From the NCBI GenBank assembly GCA_964439625.1, contig CAYTPI010000025.1, positions 1 to 41,418 on the forward strand: a stretch of DNA of 41,418 nucleotides. The letters run 5' to 3'. Numbering within the stretch: the stretch's first letter is position 1; each line of letters begins with the position of its first letter. The position numbers and the translations under genes were made by a program. The notes beneath the pieces were generated by a model. It had not been told where the DNA came from, did not search any database, and was given only the letters and a program-made list of their open reading frames with translations. Shown here piece after piece: positions 16,930-24,471 of this stretch. Origin of the DNA: CAYTPI01 sp964439625 (lineage in GTDB: Bacteria; Chloroflexota; Anaerolineae; Aggregatilineales; UBA3940).

Positions 16930-17538
16930 GTGACAAACTTTAACCCTCAGAACGTTGTCCCTATGGTGATTGAAAATACCGGGCGCGGCGAGCGCGCCTA
17001 TGATATTTTTTCACTATTGTTGAGAGAGCGGGTCATTCTGGTTGGTAGTGGCATCAACGATGTCGTAGCAAACCTGATAGTGGCTCAACTATTGTATCTC
17101 AACCGGGAAGACCCCGAACGCGAGATACAAATGTATATCAACAGTCCAGGCGGGGCGATTTACGATGGCCTTGGCATTTATGACACGATGCAGCAAATTA
17201 CTGCCCCCATCAGTACAGTCGCCGTTGGTAAGACAGCCAGCTTTGGCACCGTCTTGCTAACAGCAGGAGAACCTGGCAGGCGCTATGCACTACCAAACGC
17301 AACCATCCACTTGCACCAACCGCTAAGCGGTGCACAAGGGCAAGCGAGTGATATCGAAATCGCCGCTAAGGAGATCTTGCGACTACGTGAACGCCTGTAT
17401 AACCTAATTGCAGGTCATACAGGTCAGACCTACGAACGGATTCTTGAAGATTACGACCGCGATGTATACATGTCTGCGGAAGAGGCCAAAAATTACGGCC
17501 TAATCGACGAAATCCTAGTTCCACCAGTACAGGAATAA
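16930..17538 (+). CDS. clpP: ATP-dependent Clp protease proteolytic subunit 2
   Basis: A 202-residue ClpP aligning without gaps to the upstream copy over nearly its whole length, with the same triad positions: S104 in GKTASFGT, H129 in IHLHQPLSG and D178 in DYDRDVYMS. A GTG start follows AGAGGA. The two are evidently a tandem duplication. They could form mixed or separate barrels. It lies 18 bases before clpX, so ClpX is probably made with this copy. The terminator upstream suggests that clpP2-clpX can be expressed apart from tig-clpP1. Confidence 0.96.
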   Translation: MTNFNPQNVVPMVIENTGRGERAYDIFSLLLRERVILVGSGINDVVANLIVAQLLYLNREDPEREIQMYINSPGGAIYDGLGIYDTMQQITAPISTVAVGKTASFGTVLLTAGEPGRRYALPNATIHLHQPLSGAQGQASDIEIAAKEILRLRERLYNLIAGHTGQTYERILEDYDRDVYMSAEEAKNYGLIDEILVPPVQE

Positions 17539-17556
17539 CAACAAGGAAGTCAGTCT

Positions 17557-18855
17557 ATGGATACAGATTTCATGGGACCACAGCGCTGCTCATTTTGCAG
17601 ACGCACACAAGACGAAGTTGACCGGATGATTTCTGGCCCGGACGGTGTCTTTATCTGCAACGAGTGTGTTGATCTTTGCCGTGAAATATTAGATGAGGAA
17701 GTTGGTGGTTTCCCGACAGAGAGCGACCCACTGCCGGCGGATACACCATCGCCAATAGAAATTTTCAATCACTTAAATGAATATGTGATTGGACAAGAGC
17801 AGGCCAAGCGAGTGCTATCAGTGGCTGTTTACAATCATTACAAGCGCATTCGAGCCAATAACAGCTCAGCAGAGGTTGAAATCGACAAAAGTAATATCTT
17901 AATCGTCGGCCCAACCGGTGTTGGCAAGACATTGATGGCCCAAACCTTGGCCCGCTTGCTGGATGTACCGTTTTGCATCACAGATGCGACAGCACTAACC
18001 GAAGCGGGCTATGTCGGCGAAGACGTGGAGAATATTCTTCTGCGTCTAATTCAGGCCGCAGATTATGATATCAAGCGAGCTGAGCACGGCATCATTTACA
18101 TTGATGAGATTGACAAGACTGGGCGCAAGGCCGGTGATAACCCATCAATAACACGGGACGTCAGTGGTGAGGGGGTGCAACAAGCCCTACTAAAAATCAT
18201 CGAGGGAACTGTAGCCAATGTGCCACCACAGGGTGGTCGTAAACACCCGCATCAAGAGTTCTTGCAGATTGACACTACCAATATTCTATTTATCTGCGCT
18301 GGCACCTTTGCCGGAATCGAAGAGTTGATTGCAAAGCGGGTTGGTAACACAGGCTCAATTGGCTTCTCTAACACGCAGAAAGCTGAGAAGAAAAACAAGG
18401 CGCAACTGCTTAACGAAATCAACGCAGAGGATTTAGTCAAGTTTGGGATGATTCCTGAAATGGTTGGTCGCCTACCAGTACTAACCAACGTTCAGCCATT
18501 AGAAGAAAAATTGTTGGTCGAGATCCTCACCAAACCAAAGAACGCTCTAATTAAGCAGTTTGTGGAAATGTTCAGGTTGGACGGCGTCGAATTGGTATTC
18601 AGCGACGACGCATTAATTGAGGCAGCTAAGCAAGCACTAAAACGTGAGACTGGTGCACGCGGACTGCGCTCAATTATTGAGAGTAAGCTGCTTGAGGTCA
18701 TGTTCGAGATTCCATCACGCGATGAAATCAAGAAGGTGATCGTCAACCGTGAGGCAGTCAGCGGAGAAGGACGCCCGATCATCATGTCCGCCAACGAGAA
18801 AACTCTGAAGTGGATTGATGAAAAAGATGAACAAGACGGCGAAAAAATTGCCTGA
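17557..18855 (+). CDS. clpX: ClpX unfoldase, ATP-binding subunit of the Clp protease
   Basis: A 432-residue AAA+ unfoldase of normal length. The N-terminal zinc-binding domain has C11, C14, C34 and C37. Walker A is GPTGVGKT, Walker B is IIYIDEIDK, and a sensor-2 region GARGLRSIIE lies near the C terminus. It recognises tagged proteins and threads them into ClpP. The ATG at 17557 follows AAGGAA; an internal ATG at codon 6 is also possible. Last gene of the unit, followed by a bidirectional terminator. Confidence 0.97.
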   Translation: MDTDFMGPQRCSFCRRTQDEVDRMISGPDGVFICNECVDLCREILDEEVGGFPTESDPLPADTPSPIEIFNHLNEYVIGQEQAKRVLSVAVYNHYKRIRANNSSAEVEIDKSNILIVGPTGVGKTLMAQTLARLLDVPFCITDATALTEAGYVGEDVENILLRLIQAADYDIKRAEHGIIYIDEIDKTGRKAGDNPSITRDVSGEGVQQALLKIIEGTVANVPPQGGRKHPHQEFLQIDTTNILFICAGTFAGIEELIAKRVGNTGSIGFSNTQKAEKKNKAQLLNEINAEDLVKFGMIPEMVGRLPVLTNVQPLEEKLLVEILTKPKNALIKQFVEMFRLDGVELVFSDDALIEAAKQALKRETGARGLRSIIESKLLEVMFEIPSRDEIKKVIVNREAVSGEGRPIIMSANEKTLKWIDEKDEQDGEKIA

Positions 18856-18887
18856 GTGTGACAGTCATTACAAATAAAGCATAAAAG

Positions 18888-18911
18888 ATGCGCCTAGTAG
18901 GCGCATTTTTT
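18888..18911. terminator. Bidirectional terminator after clpX
   Basis: Arms ATGCGCC (18888-18894) and GGCGCAT (18900-18906) with a 5-base loop are followed by a T-run on the plus strand, and by CTTTTATGC on the minus strand. It ends clpX and probably the convergent hydrolase gene, whose stop overlaps it. Confidence 0.8.
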
Positions 18912-19572
18912 ATGCAAACTCTTGTAGCAACGGCAGTTCATATGACCCAATTGATGGATTTTCTGCCAATACTTGTTGGCAAAAACGCTTCCCAGCCATT
19001 TCCGTCCCTGGAACTTCACGTCCATAATGAATTGGAAATGCATACAACGGCCTTAACACCTTGACCGCCTCCGCAGCCTGCACACTATCCATAGTAGTTT
19101 CACCTCCAACAGGAAGCAAGGCTACATCGCAAGAAATCTTTTCCATCTCAGGGATCATATCCGTGTCACCAGCAAAATAAACATCGTAGCGCATTATCGA
19201 AAGAATAAACCCAAGTCCGCCAAATTCTATCGTATGGGAGGCTCGCCCAAGTGTGTAAGCGGGCACAGCTCGCACAACAGCATTTTCAAAGCGAACCCCA
19301 CCCTGCCACGCTCGGATAATAGTTACGTCATAGGGTAGTAACAGGCGAGCCGTGCGCTCATTTGCCATAATAACTGTGTTTGGTGTGATGATCTTCTCGA
19401 TATCCGCGGGTGAGCAATGGTCGTGGTGATCATGGCTAATCAGGATGAGGTCAGCAGGCGGCGCAGCAGTTGGTATTAAATAAGGGTCTATGTAAATAGT
19501 CGCCCCCGATTGCCCGTCGAAACCATTAATGAGCATGCTTGCATGACCCAGCCAGTGGAGTCGGTCTATCAA
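18910..19572 (-). CDS. Metallo-beta-lactamase-fold hydrolase (UlaG/YtkL-like)
   Basis: A 220-residue MBL-fold enzyme. Metal ligands are visible in LHWLGHASMLI near the N terminus, SHDHHDHC (about residues 47-54), AGDTD and the late IHYG. The layout matches the UPF0173/UlaG-like branch, whose members hydrolyse phosphoester or lactone substrates with two metal ions; the substrate here is unknown. The gene stands alone, convergent with clpX, and its stop codon sits inside the shared terminator. Confidence 0.85.
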   Translation of the reverse strand: MIDRLHWLGHASMLINGFDGQSGATIYIDPYLIPTAAPPADLILISHDHHDHCSPADIEKIITPNTVIMANERTARLLLPYDVTIIRAWQGGVRFENAVVRAVPAYTLGRASHTIEFGGLGFILSIMRYDVYFAGDTDMIPEMEKISCDVALLPVGGETTMDSVQAAEAVKVLRPLYAFPIHYGREVPGTEMAGKRFCQQVLAENPSIGSYELPLLQEFA

Positions 19573-19716
19573 TGGGTATCCCGTGAAAGCTATCTTGTAA
19601 ACATGGGTAAATTACATGGTGAGAATAGTATCTAAAAGTATCTGTAATTTCTAGCGTGCATCACAATCTGTTTAGATTAATAACACCTTCGGTGTGGCGA
19701 GGTTAGCACGATGGTA

Positions 19717-19725
19717 TGCTATACT
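19717..19725 (+). promoter_or_regulatory. Candidate extended -10 promoter element
   Basis: TGC-TATACT is an extended -10 box about 100 bases before the AAA+ ATPase gene. No good -35 box is seen at 17 bases. Confidence 0.35.
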
Positions 19726-19787
19726 CAATAAAGGTTATGCGAAGGTAGGCATAGAGTAGATGAATAATCCTTTGTGGAGAACGAATA

Positions 19788-19814
19788 ATGGCCTTCAATA
19801 TGATGTGCAGCTAG
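19788..19814 (+). other. Eight-codon mini-ORF before the ATPase gene
   Basis: ATG-GCC-TTC-AAT-ATG-ATG-TGC-AGC-TAG follows GGAG at a workable distance. Its stop touches the AGGAG ribosome site of the ATPase gene 12 bases on. It may be a translational-coupling leader, or chance. Confidence 0.25.
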
Positions 19815-19826
19815 AGGAGTAAGCTA

Positions 19827-21227
19827 ATGGGAACAGGCAGCATTAAGCAGTCAGCTGCGGCAATCGCACAGCAGCAAGCAACAGAACGCCAAGCAGCACT
19901 TGAGCGGGCTACCCAGTCACAGGGTTCGGAGAAACGGTACGGCATCGGTGCTGGTGAAAACTGGATGCCAAGGCCAATCACTGACATTCGAGACACGGGC
20001 ATGAACATTCTTTACCTACAAGAACTCATCTTAAAGAGTTTGTACTTTGGTGGGTTTATGACCGGTTACAAGGTTGCTGAAACTATCAAATTACCGTTTA
20101 ATGGCATTGTTGACCAAGTCATGGAGAGCCTCAAGCGAGAACGCGCGGTTGAGGTCAAAGGTAGCGGCGGCTTCGGTGAAGGTGCCTACCAGTATATCAT
20201 TTCCGGTATTGGCATTGAACGTGCTCGCGAGGCTATTGAACGATCACAGTATGCTGGCCCGTGCCCGGTGCCACTTGAAATATACAATGCCTCTGTATAT
20301 GAACAGCAGCGCTTCAATGTAGTTTCGCCCGACATCATGGAAACAGCGCTATCACATCTCATCATTAATCCGCGTGTGTTTGACAAAATCGGCCCAGCAG
20401 TCAACTCTGGTCGCTCGATCTTTTTGTATGGCCCTCCTGGAAACGGTAAAACGACCATTTCAGAGGCCGTCGGACGCGTCGTGCTCGGTGAGGGTATGTA
20501 TATTCCGTATGCCATTGATATTGACGGGCAAACTGTGCGCGTATTTGACAACGTCAACCATGAGATAATGGAGGATGATGAATACAGTGGCACTGGTTCT
20601 GCAAAGAATAAACCCGACCCTCGTTGGGTCAAAATCAAGCGTCCAGTGATTATGGTCGGTGGTGAGCTAACGCTGGAGACACTTGACTTAGTCTATGACC
20701 CGGTTAACAAGTATTACGAAGCGCCCTATCAGGTGAAGTCAAATGGTGGTATGTTCCTCATCGACGACTTTGGTCGTCAACAAGTGCGCCCGCGGGATCT
20801 GTTAAACCGCTGGATTGTCCCACTTGAAAAGCGTGTGGATTTTTTGACATTAGCAAACGGTCGCAAATTGGAAGTACCGTTCGATGTACTAATTGTTTTT
20901 TCAACCAACTTGGAACCACGTGATCTTGTGGATGAAGCATTCCTTCGCCGCATTCGCCACAAAATTGAGATTATCGACCCAACTTTTGAAGAATTCCGTG
21001 ATATCTTCCGGGCAGTTGCTAATGCTCGTGGTCTTCCTTTCGACGAAAAAGTGCTGGCCTATATGCTCCAAGAATGGTACATTGCTGAAGAACGAAACCT
21101 ACGCGCTGTCCATCCGCGCGACATCATTGACCAAATGAAAGATATTGCGAGTTATATGCAGATCCCTTTCCGCATGACACCCGAATTGATCGACCGGGCA
21201 TGTGAGGCCTATTTCGTAGAACTGTAA
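19827..21227 (+). CDS. AAA+ ATPase, conserved orphan type with N-terminal winged-helix-like region
   Basis: A 466-residue cytoplasmic ATPase. A Q/A-rich N-terminal segment (about 1-32) precedes a region (about 60-140) that looks like a winged helix followed by a connector. The AAA+ module has Walker A GPPGNGKT (202-209), Walker B MFLIDDFG (309-316), a sensor-1-like VFSTNLEPR and an arginine-finger stretch FLRRIRHK. The type is sometimes annotated as an ATPase with chaperone activity or secretion-linked, but I know of no defined function. A strong AGGAG precedes the ATG. It is followed after about 35 bases by the phosphodiesterase operon, with no terminator seen. Confidence 0.82.
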   Translation: MGTGSIKQSAAAIAQQQATERQAALERATQSQGSEKRYGIGAGENWMPRPITDIRDTGMNILYLQELILKSLYFGGFMTGYKVAETIKLPFNGIVDQVMESLKRERAVEVKGSGGFGEGAYQYIISGIGIERAREAIERSQYAGPCPVPLEIYNASVYEQQRFNVVSPDIMETALSHLIINPRVFDKIGPAVNSGRSIFLYGPPGNGKTTISEAVGRVVLGEGMYIPYAIDIDGQTVRVFDNVNHEIMEDDEYSGTGSAKNKPDPRWVKIKRPVIMVGGELTLETLDLVYDPVNKYYEAPYQVKSNGGMFLIDDFGRQQVRPRDLLNRWIVPLEKRVDFLTLANGRKLEVPFDVLIVFSTNLEPRDLVDEAFLRRIRHKIEIIDPTFEEFRDIFRAVANARGLPFDEKVLAYMLQEWYIAEERNLRAVHPRDIIDQMKDIASYMQIPFRMTPELIDRACEAYFVEL

Positions 21228-21263
21228 TGAGACAAACCTCTATTGGGGTATGGGTCTAGCACC

Positions 21264-22040
21264 ATGCCCCTCTCAAACCTTCCAATACCACAATTTTATC
21301 AGGGAAGAACGCTCAATTTCGCACATCGTGGGGCTAGTACGGTGGCACCTGAGAACACCTTGGCTGCATTCACCATCGCAGCCCACGAAGGCTATGACGG
21401 CGTCGAGTTAGATGTCCAACTCAGCAAAGACGGCGAGGTCATCGTCTTTCATGATAAAACACTTGACAGAACAACCAATGGCAGCGGCCTTGTGCAAGAG
21501 CAGACGGTATCAGAGTTACGGAAGCTCGATGCAGGTGCTTGGTTTGCCGACTCTTTTGCCGGGGAGACAATCCCTATTTTGGCAGATGTATTCGAGCAGT
21601 TTGGCAACAAACTGCTACTAAGTGTCGAATTAAAGGGTCAAGACGAAACACTAGCACAGAGAACTGTCCAATTGATTGAAGCGTACCAGTTGCGGTCGAG
21701 CATTATCGTTTCATCATTCAATAATCGGCTGCTGCGTCAAGTACATCGAGAAAACAAACATATTGCTGTTGGGCGCTTATTGCAGCCAACCACTCTGCTG
21801 TTAAACGGTCTAGAAAACCGGTTGAGGAATCTAACGGATGGAAAACCGGTCGCTTTTCACTTACATCACAGCACAGTCAATGCTAAAGTTATTCGCTGGG
21901 CACATAAGCAAAAGTGTCGAGTTAACGCTTGGACAGTCAATGAACGCGAGGAAATTATTCGGATGCGGGACCTAGGGGTCGATATGATTATCAGTGATAA
22001 GCCCGAGATTGTGCATGCGGTGCTTCGAGGAGAATTATGA
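21264..22040 (+). CDS. Glycerophosphodiester phosphodiesterase family protein
   Basis: A 258-residue GDPD/UgpQ-type TIM barrel that would hydrolyse glycerophosphodiesters to glycerol-3-phosphate and an alcohol. The N-terminal signature AHRGASTVAPENTLAAF carries the catalytic H and the metal-binding E. The ELDVQLSKDG and FHDKTLDRTTNG motifs supply the other catalytic histidine and acidic residues. No signal peptide is seen, so it is probably cytoplasmic. The ATG at 21264 is taken; a TTG at 21243 is an alternative. Its stop overlaps the next gene by 4 bases (ATGA). Confidence 0.92.
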   Translation: MPLSNLPIPQFYQGRTLNFAHRGASTVAPENTLAAFTIAAHEGYDGVELDVQLSKDGEVIVFHDKTLDRTTNGSGLVQEQTVSELRKLDAGAWFADSFAGETIPILADVFEQFGNKLLLSVELKGQDETLAQRTVQLIEAYQLRSSIIVSSFNNRLLRQVHRENKHIAVGRLLQPTTLLLNGLENRLRNLTDGKPVAFHLHHSTVNAKVIRWAHKQKCRVNAWTVNEREEIIRMRDLGVDMIISDKPEIVHAVLRGEL

Positions 22041-22855
22041 TCGAGCTGGATAAGAAGAGCGGTCAAAAACGCCTAATCATTAATGCGGACGACCTTGGCT
22101 ACTCGTTAGGTACAACACGCGGCATCATTGAGGCACATACAAGCGGCATTGTCACATCTGCTAGTGCGTTTGTTAATCTGGCAAGTTCTGCATCCAGCAT
22201 GACTCTAGCTCTAGCGGAAGCGCCCTTTCTGGGAATTGGGCTACATGTTAATTTAACGGTTGGTTCTCCACTCACGGACAATGCAGATACATTAACGGAT
22301 GAGAACAGTATGTTCTTAGACTCCAGACGTTTCATGGGGCGAATAAATGCGATGGACTTGGTTCAAGTTGAAGCGGAAGTGCGGGCGCAGGTAGCACGAT
22401 TCGTAGAACTGACCGGTAAACACCCTGACCATTTGGATGCGCACAAACACATGATGTATATGCATGCCGACTTGCTCGCGATTTTGGTTAAAATTGCGGG
22501 CGGACTGGGTGTTCCAGTAAGGCGGGCTCGGGCTGATGAATACGCCGAAACTGGTGGCACTGCCGTGACGGCGGACATGCTCGCAGCGCATAACATTGTT
22601 TCGACAGATCACTTTATTTCGCGCTATATGGGTGCCCATAAGGTCTCACTCGGCGACCTGCTCAACATCTTAATGGACATTCCAAACGGAACTACCGAGT
22701 TGATGTGCCATCCTGGCTACGTTGATAGCGAGCTTGAACACCAAAGCAGCTACACGGAATGGCGGGAGATGGAAGTACATGCCCTGACACAGCCAAGCGC
22801 ACGAGAGGTGCTTGTTAGTCAGCAGATCGACCTGATCACCTTCGCTGACTTATAA
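22037..22855 (+). CDS. YdjC/ChbG-family carbohydrate deacetylase
   Basis: A 272-residue YdjC-fold enzyme. The metal site is visible: RLIINADDLG (catalytic and ligand aspartates, about 12-21), GIGLHVNLT (about 65-73) and HLDAHKHMM (about 130-138), with a late HPGY. Family members remove N-acetyl groups from sugars such as chitooligosaccharides, or from glycan-lipid intermediates in the hopanoid pathway. The sugar here is unknown. It is coupled to the phosphodiesterase upstream by a 4-base overlap and to the methyltransferase downstream by TAATG, so an envelope-glycan or lipid-turnover role is plausible. Confidence 0.9.
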   Translation: MIELDKKSGQKRLIINADDLGYSLGTTRGIIEAHTSGIVTSASAFVNLASSASSMTLALAEAPFLGIGLHVNLTVGSPLTDNADTLTDENSMFLDSRRFMGRINAMDLVQVEAEVRAQVARFVELTGKHPDHLDAHKHMMYMHADLLAILVKIAGGLGVPVRRARADEYAETGGTAVTADMLAAHNIVSTDHFISRYMGAHKVSLGDLLNILMDIPNGTTELMCHPGYVDSELEHQSSYTEWREMEVHALTQPSAREVLVSQQIDLITFADL

Positions 22856-23532
22856 TGCGCACCCTATTGAAGATCTACGTCACCTTGCTGACGTTTGCGT
22901 TTCGCTTACTGTACAACGAAATGGCATGGACTTATGATGCGGTTAGCTGGGTCGTATCTTTGGGACGTTGGCGCAAATGGCAGCAGGCGTGCATAAGACA
23001 CTTACAGGTTGCAAGAGGTGAAACCGTACTAGAATTAGCTCATGGCACCGCCAACCTACAGCTTGATATGAAAGCTGAAGGCATTGATACTGTCGGACTG
23101 GACATTTCTAGCTACATGGGGCAGATTGCTCGACGGAAATTAAAAGAAGACGGTCTTCCTTACCAGTTAGTACGCGGCAACGCCTACCATCTCCCTTTCC
23201 CAAATGCCCAGTTTAGTGCTGTGGTTTCGACTTTCCCAACAGAGTTCTTTTTCCACACACCGACGCTCAAAGAGGTTCATCGCGTGTTAGTAGATGGTGG
23301 TCGCTATGTAATCGTGCCGAATGGCCTGCTGACGTTAAAGGGGCCTGTTACGACCTTTCTTGAGTGGTTATACCGCATTACGGGTCAGCGTGGGCCGTGG
23401 CCAGAAGACTTCCTCGATAAGTTTAGAGAGACTGGTTTTGCCGTCGAGCATTTCGAGGAGACACTCGAGGACAGCATTGTCAGCATCATTGTCGCGGAAA
23501 AACCGAGGCCCGAGAGCGATATAACCATATGA
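22855..23532 (+). CDS. SAM-dependent class I methyltransferase
   Basis: A 225-residue methyltransferase of the UbiE/Methyltransf_11 type. Motif I is VLELAHGTANLQLD (about 60-73), with H-G-T in place of the more usual G-x-G. Motif II is TVGLDISSYM, and the later motif is AVVSTFPTEFFFH. A hydrophobic N-terminal stretch (about 5-25) may tether it to the membrane, pointing to a lipid-like substrate, which is inference. Its start overlaps the previous stop by 1 base and its stop overlaps the next start by 4. Confidence 0.85.
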   Translation: MRTLLKIYVTLLTFAFRLLYNEMAWTYDAVSWVVSLGRWRKWQQACIRHLQVARGETVLELAHGTANLQLDMKAEGIDTVGLDISSYMGQIARRKLKEDGLPYQLVRGNAYHLPFPNAQFSAVVSTFPTEFFFHTPTLKEVHRVLVDGGRYVIVPNGLLTLKGPVTTFLEWLYRITGQRGPWPEDFLDKFRETGFAVEHFEETLEDSIVSIIVAEKPRPESDITI

Positions 23533-23792
23533 TCATTGCACCGGCCTTCACGTTTGCAATTGTGCTTGCCACCCTATACGGAGCACTTACGCACTTGGTG
23601 ATTGGGGGCAGTCTGCGCACCCTCTCGCTGGTAATTATTGCCTCGTGGTTGGGCTTCGGGTTGGGGCATGGCAGCGGTGAAGTACTACAGATAGAAGCTT
23701 TCACAATCGGTTCTGTCAATGTGTTTTCAGGCTCTCTAGGTGCTGCCGTAGCACTTATTACAACGAGTGTTTTTCTTTGGAGAAACCGCTGA
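23529..23792 (+). CDS. Small membrane protein, function unknown
   Basis: An 87-residue protein with about three hydrophobic segments (about 3-23, 28-48 and 60-82) and almost no soluble part. No family is recognised. It is the last gene of the phosphodiesterase / deacetylase / methyltransferase operon, with an ATGA overlap to the methyltransferase, which supports it being a real gene. It may anchor or assist the methyltransferase. Confidence 0.7.
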   Translation: MIIAPAFTFAIVLATLYGALTHLVIGGSLRTLSLVIIASWLGFGLGHGSGEVLQIEAFTIGSVNVFSGSLGAAVALITTSVFLWRNR

Positions 23793-23807
23793 CAATAAGC
23801 AGCGCAG

Positions 23808-23836
23808 TTTAAACGATTTATACACCCTGCTATAAT
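23808..23836 (+). promoter_or_regulatory. Strong sigma-70-type promoter with extended -10
   Basis: TTTAAA (23808-23813), a 17-base spacer, then TGC-TATAAT with a perfect -10 at 23831-23836. It lies 41 bases before the start of the following membrane-protein gene. Confidence 0.65.
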
Positions 23837-23877
23837 GAACACACAGGATAGAGCACAAGTCACAAAAGGACTCTTAA

Positions 23878-24471
23878 ATGAGCCAACTACCCGCACCAAC
23901 CGACACACAGCAATTCGACAGCGAGCAAGTCCAACGTATTATCATTATAATTATCGTGGCTTTGATTGTGGTTGGCTTAACCTTGATCGGCATTGCTGCA
24001 TTTCTCGCATTGAACGCCAGCACGACAGCCGCAGGAGTAGAAGTTGTCCGTGATGTGCTGATCATTGTGCTTACGCTTATGTTTATTGTGATTGGCGTTG
24101 CATTCATAGTGCTACTGGTTCAGGTCGCCCGCTTTATCAACCTGTTGAACAATGAGATTCAGCCGATCATTGATTCAACGAAAGAGACGGTCAACATTTT
24201 GCGAGGCACTGCGACGTTTATTAGCCGAAACGTCGCCCAACCAGCCGTTGAGGGAACTGCCACGGTTCGTGGTATTGGTAGAGTACTGAACGATGTAGAT
24301 GCAATCCGTAAGGCGGCCAACATCATCGCGGCTGCCAGTTCAGCGGCAGGTAGCGTTCCAACAGGTACCCGCAGCGCACAAACGCCAACGGACAAGGAAC
24401 TCGGGTTTGATGACGCGCAAAAGCTTACTAACAAAGATCCAGAAGCATCACCGGAAAACTCAGTTCAATAG
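23878..24471 (+). CDS. Two-helix membrane protein, function unknown
   Basis: A 197-residue protein. Two strong transmembrane helices (about 21-46 and 58-86; the first starts with a run of six isoleucines) precede an amphipathic region resembling the DUF948 type (about 90-160) and a polar tail. No enzyme motif is visible. It has its own strong promoter and an AAAAGGA ribosome site. Its last 12 bases overlap the end of the convergent nnr gene. It could be a structural envelope or stress protein; the assignment stops there. Confidence 0.72.
   Translation: MSQLPAPTDTQQFDSEQVQRIIIIIIVALIVVGLTLIGIAAFLALNASTTAAGVEVVRDVLIIVLTLMFIVIGVAFIVLLVQVARFINLLNNEIQPIIDSTKETVNILRGTATFISRNVAQPAVEGTATVRGIGRVLNDVDAIRKAANIIAAASSAAGSVPTGTRSAQTPTDKELGFDDAQKLTNKDPEASPENSVQ

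Noticed and set aside
23486..23908. 140-residue minus-strand open frame
   Set aside because: Antisense to the small membrane-protein gene, which is coupled to its operon, and to the strong promoter.
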